A DNA stretch of 64,000 nt from Pseudomonas sp. DC1.2 (GTDB lineage: Bacteria > Pseudomonadota > Gammaproteobacteria > Pseudomonadales > Pseudomonadaceae): the NCBI RefSeq assembly GCF_034351645.1, contig NZ_CP133782.1, positions 811,001 to 875,000 on the forward strand, given 5' to 3'. A program made the translations under genes and the position numbers. This document shows, piece by piece, positions 44,535-53,538 of the stretch (within the stretch, counting starts at the first letter, position 1; each line of letters opens with the position of its first letter). The notes under the pieces are model-generated. The model saw only the letters and a list, made by a program, of their open reading frames with translations, did not search any database and was not told where the DNA came from.

Positions 44535-45367
44535 GCTTTCTGGTGTTGCTGTTAGCCGTCTGGGTCGAAAAATTCTCGGCCCTGCGCCATCGGGTTCAGC
44601 GTGATGGTGGCTGGGTACGTGAGCTGCACAAGCTTGAGGCCGGCCCACGCCTGGCGAACCGGCCCTGGCTGGTATTGATGCTGCTGGTGTTATTGCCCGT
44701 GGCGTTGTTGGGTCTACTGCTGGTGGTGCTGGAACCGGTGGCCTACGGTTTGCTGGCGTTGCCGATTCACTTGCTGGTGGTGATTTACAGCCTCGGTCGG
44801 GGAGACTTGTTAGGCGGCCTCGGCCCGTTTCGTGATGCCTGGCGTCGGGAAGATCTACAGGCTGCCTCGCATGTGGCCAAGCGCGACCTGGACATCTGCG
44901 CCGATTCCGGTGAGCAATTGCTGGAGCGGGTGCAGGGGCATTTGTTGTGGCAGGCCTATCAGAGTTTTTTTGCGGTGATTTTTTGGTATTTCCTGCTTGG
45001 CCCAGTGGCGGCGCTGAGCTATCGGCTGCTGGCTCTGGCGCAGGAGCATGCACAGACTCCAGCCTTGATTGAGCGCGCTGCGCAATTGCGGCATGCCTTC
45101 GATTGGGTGCCGGTACGGCTGCTGGCGGCGAGTTTTTCGCTGGTAGGTAACTTTGTTGCGGTTAGCCGGGTGATGCTCCATGAATTGCTGAACTGGAACA
45201 TCAGCGCTGCTCAGTTGATCGAAAACGTCGGGCTGGCAGCCGCTGAAATTCCAGCGCCGGTGGTTGGCCCGGAAGGCGTCAATAGCCTTGATCGCATCTG
45301 GGAGCTGCTGCTGCGGGCGGCGGTGCTTTGGTATGCAGGTTTTGCGTTGTGGACTGTACTGCCGTAA
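44531..45367 (+). CDS. ampE: Regulatory signalling membrane protein AmpE
   Basis: 278-residue inner-membrane protein encoded after ampD. Start at 44531 (MSFLVLLLAVWVEKFSALRH) with a 4-bp ATGA overlap. About four membrane helices: LVLMLLVLLPVALLGLLLVV near residue 55, a following one near 80, YQSFFAVIFWYFLLGPVAAL near 145, and one at the C-terminus. The family is linked to beta-lactamase induction but its biochemical activity is not settled. A weak hairpin at 45396-45421 after the stop may end the transcript. Confidence 0.93.
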   Translation: MSFLVLLLAVWVEKFSALRHRVQRDGGWVRELHKLEAGPRLANRPWLVLMLLVLLPVALLGLLLVVLEPVAYGLLALPIHLLVVIYSLGRGDLLGGLGPFRDAWRREDLQAASHVAKRDLDICADSGEQLLERVQGHLLWQAYQSFFAVIFWYFLLGPVAALSYRLLALAQEHAQTPALIERAAQLRHAFDWVPVRLLAASFSLVGNFVAVSRVMLHELLNWNISAAQLIENVGLAAAEIPAPVVGPEGVNSLDRIWELLLRAAVLWYAGFALWTVLP

Positions 45368-45577
45368 CCCTCGCCTGGCAGAGGTGAGCGTCATAGTGGT
45401 GAAGGGGAAACCTCTCACCACCGCCAGCCGATCTGCCTGAAGAACGGCCTCTTGTCGTTAACCTTAAGTTACAAAACCTCTCCTCCATTTGAGCTATACA
45501 GAGGCAGTGCCAATAGTGGCTATCTGCTGCTTCTGTGCGCCTGCCAATAAAAATAAGAAATCAAAGGGAGATTTACA

Positions 45578-47608
45578 GTGAAGAGCGTGCTCTATCCCGC
45601 TGTCGCGATGATGAACCGCCTGAGCTTCGGCATGAAGTTCAGCCTGATCAGCGTACTGTTCCTGGTGCCCATGCTGGTGACCAATTTCTACCTTGTACGT
45701 GATTCCTATCGTGAATTCCAAGGCACCCAGGTCGCCTTGCAAAGCCTCGACTTGCTTGGCAGCAGCTTGACGCTGCGTCGGGACCTGGAAACCCTGAACA
45801 ACCTGGTACAGATCAACGTTACGCTGGGTCAGTCCGGTAAGGCGGGTAACGTCGAGTCAAAAATCACCGTACTGGAACAGAGCATTCTGGCGCGATTGCA
45901 AGCGCTGACAGCGATGACCATCGACCCTGAACCCATGGCGCTGTTTAACGGCAAACGCGATGAAATGATTGCCGCGTTCAAAGCCCAGCAAACGGAGAAC
46001 TCCGTACAAAGTAAAAGCGCCCTGATTGGCAAGTTGCTCGGCAGTTCGCAGGTTTTCAATCAGATCATCGTCAGTCAGTCGGGCCTCAGCCGCGACACGC
46101 AGAGTGACATGCGTCAACTCAGTGACCTGATCACCAACGTTACCCCGCCGATCACCCAGACGCTTGGCGAAGGCCGGTCCATGGGGTCGTACTCCTTGGG
46201 GCAAGGCTTTCTCAACTCGTCGTCGAGCACTCGTTTCGACGAGTTGCTGGCGCAGATCGAAAAACTTCAGGCCGAATACGCACTGAAATTGCAGGACGCG
46301 CTGGGTTCCAGCAACGCTGCGCGCGAAACCCTGGCCACTCAGGCCGAGAGCAGTAAGGCATCGTTGAAAAAAGCCAGTGAGCTGTTTGAAGAGCAAGTGG
46401 TGATGGCCGACACGCTCGATGCGCCCTGGCAGGCCTTTTACGATCAGGTCACCGGCCTGATGGAGCAGACTTACCAGCTCAATGAATCGACCCTGAAGTT
46501 CCTTGGCATCCAATTGCACCAGCGGCTGGAGCAGAACCGCACCCACATGCTCTTACAAGCGGCAGGGCTGTCGGTAGTGTTCATATTGATTTTTTACCTG
46601 TATGGCGGCTTTTACGCGTCGACCCGCACGACCCTTAAACGGCTGGGCTCGGTGATGGACAAGGTGGCGGCGGGCGACATGACGGTGATCTTCAAATCCC
46701 ATAGCCGCGATGAGTTGGGCGAGCTGGGTGAGGTGTTCAATGCCACGGTGAAGAAAATCCATGACCTGATCGAGCGAGTCGGCCATACGGTCGGTGAGGT
46801 CGAGCGCCAAGCCGGACAGGTCGAAACAGTGTCCGCACAGAGTAACCAAGCGGCAGCGGGTCAGCGTACACAGATCGAGCAGGTGGCGACGGCCATGAAC
46901 CAAATGTCGGCGACCTCGCTGGAGGTGGCACGCAGTGCCGCGGCGGCGGTCAGCAGTGCTCACAGTGTCAACGATGAGACCCTCAACGGTCGTGGGCTGG
47001 TCGGGTCGCAGCAAGGCAGCATCGCCGCGTTGGCCTGCGAGATCGACCAGTCAGTGTTGGTGATCAATCAACTGGCCAGCGACAGTCAGTCCATCAGCCG
47101 CGTGCTGGAGGTGATCAAAAGTATCGCTGAACAGACCAACTTGCTGGCCCTCAATGCGGCCATCGAAGCGGCGCGTGCGGGCGAGCAAGGACGTGGGTTT
47201 GCGGTGGTGGCCGATGAGGTCCGGACTCTTGCCAAGCGCACGCAACAATCGACCGAGGAAATCGAGCAGATGATCACCAAGCTCCACGGCGGTGTCGGCG
47301 CAGCGGTGAAAGCCATGGGGATCAGCCATCAGATGGCCAGCGGTACGGTAGGGCAGTCGGAAAAAGTCCAGCAGGCGTTGGACAATATCCTGGGCGCGGT
47401 CGGCATGATCGTTGATCAGAACCAGCAAATTGCCGCCGCCGTGGAGCAACAGACCGCGGTGGCGCACGACATTGACCAGAATATCGTCGAGATCAACCGC
47501 GCCGCCGAGCGCACGGCTGAAGGCGCACAACAGACTGAAGGGGCCAGCCGTGCGTTGTCGGCTCAGGTGGTGGCACTGAAACACTTGATCCGCGCGTTTC
47601 GGGTTTGA
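45578..47608 (+). CDS. Methyl-accepting chemotaxis protein (PA4520-like)
   Basis: 676-residue chemoreceptor. Membrane helix 1 is near residues 19-40 ([20 protein letters not shown]), a large helical periplasmic sensor region of about 285 residues follows, helix 2 is near 325-347 ([16 protein letters not shown]), then a HAMP domain (about 348-400) and the signalling tip [20 protein letters not shown] near residue 518. The ligand is not deducible. The start is GTG 45578 with AAAGGGAG upstream. It follows ampE and converges with tatD. Confidence 0.92.
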   Translation: MKSVLYPAVAMMNRLSFGMKFSLISVLFLVPMLVTNFYLVRDSYREFQGTQVALQSLDLLGSSLTLRRDLETLNNLVQINVTLGQSGKAGNVESKITVLEQSILARLQALTAMTIDPEPMALFNGKRDEMIAAFKAQQTENSVQSKSALIGKLLGSSQVFNQIIVSQSGLSRDTQSDMRQLSDLITNVTPPITQTLGEGRSMGSYSLGQGFLNSSSSTRFDELLAQIEKLQAEYALKLQDALGSSNAARETLATQAESSKASLKKASELFEEQVVMADTLDAPWQAFYDQVTGLMEQTYQLNESTLKFLGIQLHQRLEQNRTHMLLQAAGLSVVFILIFYLYGGFYASTRTTLKRLGSVMDKVAAGDMTVIFKSHSRDELGELGEVFNATVKKIHDLIERVGHTVGEVERQAGQVETVSAQSNQAAAGQRTQIEQVATAMNQMSATSLEVARSAAAAVSSAHSVNDETLNGRGLVGSQQGSIAALACEIDQSVLVINQLASDSQSISRVLEVIKSIAEQTNLLALNAAIEAARAGEQGRGFAVVADEVRTLAKRTQQSTEEIEQMITKLHGGVGAAVKAMGISHQMASGTVGQSEKVQQALDNILGAVGMIVDQNQQIAAAVEQQTAVAHDIDQNIVEINRAAERTAEGAQQTEGASRALSAQVVALKHLIRAFRV

Positions 47609-47655
47609 TGGCTGAACGGGGCGAGGGGGCCTGCGGCGCACATCGGGCGCATGCT

Positions 47656-48432
47656 TTACCAGTTGAACAGCTCACACGCATTGGTGGTGCTGGCGGCGGC
47701 CAGTTGCTCAGGACTGATCGCCATGATTGCAGCCAACGCTGCGCAGATTGCCGGCAGGTGCGCCGGGCTGTTGCGTTGGCCGGCAAACATGGAGGGCGCC
47801 ATGTCTGGAGCATCGGTTTCCAGCACCACCGATTCAAGCGGCAGCTGCGCCAGCACGCGATGCATGCGCAGGGCTTGAGGCCAGGTCGCTGCACCGCCGA
47901 GACCGAGTTTGAAACCGAGCTTGAGGTATTCGCGCGCCTCTTCCTGACTACCGGCGAAGGCATGGATGATCCCGCCACGTTTCAAGCGAAACCGTTTTAG
48001 CGTGGCAATGACTGCCGCGTGGCTGCGTCGCACGTGGATCAGCGCGGGCAGATTGAAGTCTGCCGCCAGGCGCAACTGCGCGTCGAATAACGTCTGCTGG
48101 CGCTGGCGGTCCAGCGTTTCGATGAAGTAGTCCAGGCCGATCTCACCCACCGCACACAGTTGTCGATGGCCCGCTAACCGTGTCAGCCAGTCGCTCAGCT
48201 CACGCACGTCCTCGGGGCGATGGTCATTCAGGTACACCGGGTGCAAGCCGAACGCCGCATGCAAGTCAGGATCGCTTTGCACCAGGTCCCAGGCGCGCTG
48301 CCAGTTGCCCTGATAAACCCCCAGCACCACGATTCGCCGCACCCCCAGAGCGCGGCTTTCGGCCAGCACTGCTGCACGGTCTTCGTCGAAGTCCGGAAAA
48401 TCCAGATGCGTATGGCTGTCGATCAGCTCCAC
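47656..48432 (-). CDS. TatD family metal-dependent hydrolase
   Basis: 258-residue amidohydrolase-fold protein of the TatD/YjjV group (DNase-type or unknown phosphoesterase). Metal ligands lie in LIDSHTHLDFPDF (His8 and His10 or nearby), AVGEIGLDYF, LIHVRRSH, IIHAFAGSQEEA and ETDAPDMAP. It is 3 bp downstream of fruR and likely co-transcribed with it, an arrangement seen in fluorescent pseudomonads; no functional link to fructose is known to me. Confidence 0.9.
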   Translation of the reverse strand: MELIDSHTHLDFPDFDEDRAAVLAESRALGVRRIVVLGVYQGNWQRAWDLVQSDPDLHAAFGLHPVYLNDHRPEDVRELSDWLTRLAGHRQLCAVGEIGLDYFIETLDRQRQQTLFDAQLRLAADFNLPALIHVRRSHAAVIATLKRFRLKRGGIIHAFAGSQEEAREYLKLGFKLGLGGAATWPQALRMHRVLAQLPLESVVLETDAPDMAPSMFAGQRNSPAHLPAICAALAAIMAISPEQLAAASTTNACELFNW

Positions 48433-48435
48433 GGC

Positions 48436-49431
48436 TCAGTCCTGGAGAATTCGCTGCTTGAACGTGCGCGCAATCGCCTGCACCCCAGGCCTGTAGTCCG
48501 ACTGCTCGATGGCGGCCAGTGCCAGTTCGAGGGCCTTGTCGGCGATCAACTGGTGTTGCTGCGCCATGGCATTGACCGGCAGTGGCAGGAAGTCCAGCAA
48601 TTGCGTATCACCGAAGGTGCCGAGGCGCAGTGGACGGTTTTTGAGCGGGAAGTCGTGCAGGGCGTCGAACACGCCTTGAAGCAATACGTAGGACGTCGTC
48701 ACCAGCGCATCGGGCAAATGGCCCAGACGCTGGAGTAACTCTTCCATCAATTGTTTGCCACACTCGCGGCTGAACGACTCACCATGCTCGATCAGCACCT
48801 CGCCGTTGAAGTCGGCCAAGGCTTCCTTGAAGCCAGCGGCCCGCTCTTGGCTGATACTCAGTTCGGGGCGTGCCCCGATCAATGCGATCTGCTTGGGCTT
48901 TGGTTCCAGCAGGCTGCGGGTCAATTGCAGGCTGGCGACGCGATCATCGCTGATGACTGAGCAGAAATGCTCGGGCTCCATGACCCGGTCAATGGCGATG
49001 ACCGGCGTGCCCTTGGCTTGCAATTGACGGTAGCTGTCGTCGCCGGCCGGCAGACAACTGGCAACAATCAAGGCATCGCAGCGTCGGGCGCGGAACAGTT
49101 TCAGCAACTGCCGTTCGCTGTCCGGCGCATCGTCGGAGCTGGCGATCAGCAATTGATAACCGCGGGCCCTTGCCCCTTGCTCGAGCAGTTTGGCGATGCG
49201 TGCGTAACTGGGGTTCTCCAGGTCCGGCAGAATGAAGCCTAACGTGCGCGTGTGCCGACTGCGCAGCCCGGCAGCCTGTGGGTTAGGTGTGAAGCCGTGT
49301 TGCTCGACCACCGCGCGCACACGCTCGACGGTGGCGCTGCTGATGCGTTGCTGTTCGGCCTTGCCATTGATGACATAGCTGGCGGTGGTAACGGACACAC
49401 CGGCCAACTGGGCGATATCACTGAGTTTCAA
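48436..49431 (-). CDS. fruR: Fructose operon repressor FruR/Cra (LacI family)
   Basis: 331-residue regulator. The helix-turn-helix MKLSDIAQLAGVSVTTASYV at the N-terminus, then the hinge, then a periplasmic-binding-protein-like ligand domain (TLGFILPDLENPSYARIAKL near residue 65). In P. putida Cra represses the fru operon and is released by fructose-1-phosphate. It is transcribed divergently from fruB, with a perfect Cra operator in the shared region. The global carbon role known in E. coli is not assumed here. Confidence 0.93.
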   Translation of the reverse strand: MKLSDIAQLAGVSVTTASYVINGKAEQQRISSATVERVRAVVEQHGFTPNPQAAGLRSRHTRTLGFILPDLENPSYARIAKLLEQGARARGYQLLIASSDDAPDSERQLLKLFRARRCDALIVASCLPAGDDSYRQLQAKGTPVIAIDRVMEPEHFCSVISDDRVASLQLTRSLLEPKPKQIALIGARPELSISQERAAGFKEALADFNGEVLIEHGESFSRECGKQLMEELLQRLGHLPDALVTTSYVLLQGVFDALHDFPLKNRPLRLGTFGDTQLLDFLPLPVNAMAQQHQLIADKALELALAAIEQSDYRPGVQAIARTFKQRILQD

Positions 49432-49576
49432 CTCGGGATTTCCTTGTTTTTTCGAGCTTGCCCCGACATTTTGGCCAATCCTACCTGATTCAGGCAGACG
49501 ACCTATGTCGCAACGCTTCCGACAAGTTGGGCTTCAAGGATGAGACATTATCGAGTAACGTGCCAAACATTCTAGA

Positions 49577-49588
49577 TTAAACGTTTCA
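49577..49588. promoter_or_regulatory. Cra/FruR operator
   Basis: TTAAACGTTTCA, identical to the operator described for P. putida Cra at the fruB promoter. It lies 137 bp before fruB and 146 bp from fruR, so it can control both. The 293-bp region 49432-49724 has no gene; the remainder shows no other clear site. Confidence 0.88.
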
Positions 49589-49724
49589 GCAAGCGTATTT
49601 TCTACGTTATTAGAGCCATTGGCCGGTTCTGCCGCGAAACCGCCAAAGATTGGTCCTACAAAAACGCTAAGCTGATTCATTCAAAACAATACCTGGCGCC
49701 ATCAGACGCCAAAAAGGAGAAAGC

Positions 49725-52586
49725 ATGCTCGAGCTCACCATAGAGCAGATATCCATGGGCCAATCGGCTGTGGATAAGTCCACCGCCCTGCAATTGCTTG
49801 CCGACAAACTGGTGGCCGATGGCTTGGTGGCCGACGGTTATCTCGCCGGTTTACAGGCGCGGGAAGCTCAGGGCTCGACCTTTCTCGGTCAAGGTATTGC
49901 TATCCCGCACGGCACCCCCGAAACCCGCGATCAGGTATTTGCCACCGGCGTGCGGCTGATGCAGTTCCCGCAGGGCGTGGATTGGGGCGACGGCCAGATC
50001 GTCTATTTGGCGATCGGTATTGCGGCTAAATCCGATGAACACCTACGCCTGCTGCAACTGCTGACCCGTGCCCTCGGCGAGACGGACCTGGGCCAGGCCT
50101 TGCGTCGTGCCAGTTCCGCCGAAGCGTTGCTGAAGCTGCTGCAAGGCGCGCCGCAAGAGTTGGCGCTGGACGCCCAAATGATCGGCCTCGGCGTGTCCGC
50201 TGACGATTTCGAAGAGTTGGTCTGGCGTGGTGCCCGTTTGCTGCGTCAGGCCGATTGCGTGAGCAACGGTTTCTCCGCCGTGCTGCAACAGGTCGAAGCG
50301 CTACCGCTGGGCGATGGGCTGTGGTGGCTGCACAGCGAGCAAACCGTAAAGCGTCCGGGCCTGGCGTTTGTCACCCCGGATAAGCCGATGCGTTACCTCG
50401 GCCAGCCGTTGAGCGGCCTGTTCTGCCTGGCCAGCCTCGGTGAGGCGCATCAGGCCTTGCTCGAACGTCTTTGTGCGCTGCTGATCGCTGGCCGCGGTCA
50501 TGAATTGGGCCGCGCCACCAGCAGTCGTAAAGTCCTCGAAGTGCTAGGCGGTGAAGTCCCTGCCGATTGGCCGAGTGCGCGCATTGCCCTGGCCAACGCC
50601 CATGGCCTGCATGCACGGCCGGCGAAGATCCTCGCGCAACTGGCAAAAAGTTTTGAAGGTGAGATTCGGGTGCGCATTGTCGATGGTCAGGACAGTGCGG
50701 TGTCGGTCAAAAGCTTGAGCAAGCTACTCAGCCTCGGCGCCCGTCGTGGTCAGGTGTTGGAGTTCATCGCGCAGCCAAGCATCGCCGCCGACGCCTTGCC
50801 GGCCTTGCTGGCGGCTATCGAAGAAGGCTTGGGTGAAGAAGTCGAGCCGTTGCCGGTGCTCAGCCCGCAGCGCGACGTCATGGCCGACGTCGCCCAAGTG
50901 CTGCTCGCGCCGGCCTCCGGCAGCCTTATTCAAGCCATCGCCGCCGCTCCGGGCATTGCCATCGGCCCGGCGCACATTCAAGTGCTGCAAGCCATCGACT
51001 ACCCGCTGCGCGGTGAGTCCGCCGCCATCGAGCGCGAGCGTCTGAAGCAAGCGCTGGTCGAGGTCCGTCGCGACATTGAAGGCTTGATCGAGCGCAGCAA
51101 GTCCAAGGCCATTCGTGAGATTTTTATCACCCACCAGGAAATGCTCGACGACCCTGAATTGACCGATGACGTTGACACCCGCCTCAAGCAAGGCGAAAGC
51201 GCCGAAGCGGCCTGGATGGGGGTGATTGAAGCGGCAGCCAAACAGCAGGAGTCTTTGCAGGACGCTTTGCTCGCCGAGCGTGCCGCCGACCTGCGCGACA
51301 TCGGCCGTCGGGTGCTGGCGCAGCTCTGTGGTCTCGAAACCCCGAGCGAACCTGAGCAACCGTACATTTTGGTGATGGATGAAGTCGGTCCGTCCGACGT
51401 CGCCCGTCTCGACCCGACCCGTGTCGCCGGGATTCTGACCGCCCGTGGCGGCGCTACGGCTCACAGTGCCATCGTCGCCCGCGCCCTTGGTATTCCAGCG
51501 TTGGTTGGCGCGGGGGCGGCGGTGTTACTTCTGGCGCCAGGTACGCCGTTGCTGATCGATGGCCAGCGCGGTCGGCTGCACGTCGATGCTGATGCCGCCA
51601 CCTTGCAGCGTGCCACCGAAGAGCGCGACACCCGTGAGCAACGCCTGAAGGTCGCGGCGGAACAACGCCACCAGCCGGCGCTGACCACCGACGGTCACGC
51701 GGTCGAAGTTTTTGCCAACATCGGCGAAAGTGCCGGCGTCGCCAGCGCGGTGGAGCAGGGCGCAGAAGGCATTGGTCTGCTGCGCACCGAACTGATCTTC
51801 ATGGCCCACCCACAAGCGCCGGACGAGGCAACCCAGGAAGCCGAGTATCGCCGTGTGCTGGATGGCCTGGCCGGTCGGCCGCTGGTGGTCCGCACCCTCG
51901 ACGTCGGCGGCGACAAGCCGCTGCCGTATTGGCCGATCGCCAAAGAAGAAAATCCGTTTCTCGGCGTGCGTGGTATTCGCCTGACCCTGCAACGTCCACA
52001 CATCATGGAAGCGCAACTGCGCGCCTTGCTCCGCGCCGCCGACAACCGGCCATTGCGGATCATGTTCCCGATGGTCGGCAGCGTTGATGAGTGGCGCCAG
52101 GCCCGTGACATGACGGAGCGCCTTCGTCTGGAAATCCCGGTCGCCGACCTGCAACTGGGCATCATGATCGAAGTGCCTTCGGCGGCGCTGCTGGCGCCGG
52201 TGTTAGCCAAAGAAGTCGACTTCTTCAGTGTTGGCACCAACGACTTGACTCAGTACACCCTGGCCATCGACCGTGGTCACCCGACCTTGTCGGCCCAGGC
52301 GGATGGCCTGCACCCGGCGGTGCTGCAATTGATCGACATTACCGTGCGTGCTGCTCATACCCATGGCAAGTGGGTCGGCGTGTGCGGTGAGTTGGCGGCC
52401 GACCCGCTGGCAGTGCCTGTGCTGGTCGGCCTCGGTGTCGATGAACTCAGTGTGTCGGGCCGCAGCATCGCCGAGGTCAAGGCGCGGATTCGCGAATTCA
52501 GCCTGACCCAGACCCAAACCCTCGCGCAACAGGCGTTGGCCGTGGGCAGCGCCAACGAAGTGCGCGCATTAGTGGAGGCCCTGTAA
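49725..52586 (+). CDS. fruB: Fructose PTS multiphosphoryl protein FruB (EIIA-HPr-EI fusion)
   Basis: 953-residue cytoplasmic phosphorelay protein carrying three PTS activities in one chain. EIIA-Fru domain at 1-150 with the phosphorylated His in IAIPHGTPETR (residue 62); HPr domain near 280-370 with ANAHGLHARPAK (His296); Enzyme I from about 400 to the end with GGATAHSAIVAR (His580) and the PEP-binding GIGLLRTELIFMA and VGTNDLTQYTLAIDRGHP. It moves phosphate from PEP to FruA. It is the only sugar PTS encoded in the window. Its stop overlaps fruK by 1 bp (TAATG). Confidence 0.97.
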   Translation: MLELTIEQISMGQSAVDKSTALQLLADKLVADGLVADGYLAGLQAREAQGSTFLGQGIAIPHGTPETRDQVFATGVRLMQFPQGVDWGDGQIVYLAIGIAAKSDEHLRLLQLLTRALGETDLGQALRRASSAEALLKLLQGAPQELALDAQMIGLGVSADDFEELVWRGARLLRQADCVSNGFSAVLQQVEALPLGDGLWWLHSEQTVKRPGLAFVTPDKPMRYLGQPLSGLFCLASLGEAHQALLERLCALLIAGRGHELGRATSSRKVLEVLGGEVPADWPSARIALANAHGLHARPAKILAQLAKSFEGEIRVRIVDGQDSAVSVKSLSKLLSLGARRGQVLEFIAQPSIAADALPALLAAIEEGLGEEVEPLPVLSPQRDVMADVAQVLLAPASGSLIQAIAAAPGIAIGPAHIQVLQAIDYPLRGESAAIERERLKQALVEVRRDIEGLIERSKSKAIREIFITHQEMLDDPELTDDVDTRLKQGESAEAAWMGVIEAAAKQQESLQDALLAERAADLRDIGRRVLAQLCGLETPSEPEQPYILVMDEVGPSDVARLDPTRVAGILTARGGATAHSAIVARALGIPALVGAGAAVLLLAPGTPLLIDGQRGRLHVDADAATLQRATEERDTREQRLKVAAEQRHQPALTTDGHAVEVFANIGESAGVASAVEQGAEGIGLLRTELIFMAHPQAPDEATQEAEYRRVLDGLAGRPLVVRTLDVGGDKPLPYWPIAKEENPFLGVRGIRLTLQRPHIMEAQLRALLRAADNRPLRIMFPMVGSVDEWRQARDMTERLRLEIPVADLQLGIMIEVPSAALLAPVLAKEVDFFSVGTNDLTQYTLAIDRGHPTLSAQADGLHPAVLQLIDITVRAAHTHGKWVGVCGELAADPLAVPVLVGLGVDELSVSGRSIAEVKARIREFSLTQTQTLAQQALAVGSANEVRALVEAL

Positions 52587-53527
52587 TGGCGCGGATTCTC
52601 ACCCTGACCCTCAACCCGGCGCTGGACCTTACCGTTCAGCTACCACGTTTGGACGTCGGTCAGGTCAATCGCAGCGACGCGATGCTCACCCATGCCGCCG
52701 GCAAGGGCATAAACGTGGCGCAGGTGTTGGCAGACCTGGGCCACGAGCTGACGGTCAGCGGTTTTCTGGGGGAAGATAATCTTCAGGCGTTTGACACCCT
52801 ATTTGCCAAACGCGCTTTTGCCGATGCATTCATTCGGGTGCCGGGTGAAACCCGCAGCAATATCAAACTCGCTGAAAGCGATGGCCGTGTCACGGACCTC
52901 AACGGTCCGGGGCCGCAGGTGAGCGAGGTGGCGCAGCAGGCCTTGCTTGATCGTCTCGATCAGATTGCGCCGGGGCATGACGCGGTCGTGGTCGCCGGGA
53001 GTTTGCCGCGCGGCATCAGCCCGCAGTGGTTACAGGCCTTGATCCTTCGATTGAAACAGCTGGGTTTAAAGGTCGCTCTGGACACCAGCGGCGAAGCCTT
53101 GCGGGCTGGGTTGGCGGCCGCTCCATGGCTGATCAAACCCAACACCGAAGAACTCGCTGAGGCGCTTGGGTGTGACGTGGTGTCGGTGTTGGCGCAGGCC
53201 GATGCCGCCAGTCGCTTGCACGCTCAAGGCATCGAGCACGTGGTGATTTCCCACGGTGCCGATGGGGTCAACTGGTTCAGTGTCGGCTCGGCGCTGCACG
53301 CCACACCGCCCAAGGTCCGCGTTGCCAGCACTGTGGGTGCCGGCGATTCGCTGCTGGCCGGCATGCTCCACGGTTTGCTCAGCGCTGATACGCCTGAGCA
53401 AACGTTGCGCACCGCCACCGCGATTGCTGCCCTGGCGGTGACACAGATCGGTTTTGGCATTAGCGACGCCGCGCAATTGGCGCTGCTTGAACAGGGCGTG
53501 CGCGTGCGCCCCCTGACAGAACAATAA
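52586..53527 (+). CDS. fruK: 1-phosphofructokinase FruK
   Basis: 313-residue PfkB-type sugar kinase that makes fructose-1,6-bisphosphate from the fructose-1-phosphate delivered by the PTS. N-terminal signature ILTLTLNPALDLTVQLPRLD and GKGINVAQVLADLGHELTVS; C-terminal VGAGDSLLAGMLHGLL contains the catalytic Asp. The ATG shares its A with the fruB stop, so translation is coupled. By removing fructose-1-phosphate it also resets FruR. Confidence 0.96.
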   Translation: MARILTLTLNPALDLTVQLPRLDVGQVNRSDAMLTHAAGKGINVAQVLADLGHELTVSGFLGEDNLQAFDTLFAKRAFADAFIRVPGETRSNIKLAESDGRVTDLNGPGPQVSEVAQQALLDRLDQIAPGHDAVVVAGSLPRGISPQWLQALILRLKQLGLKVALDTSGEALRAGLAAAPWLIKPNTEELAEALGCDVVSVLAQADAASRLHAQGIEHVVISHGADGVNWFSVGSALHATPPKVRVASTVGAGDSLLAGMLHGLLSADTPEQTLRTATAIAALAVTQIGFGISDAAQLALLEQGVRVRPLTEQ

Positions 53528-53538
53528 GAGGGTTTGTG

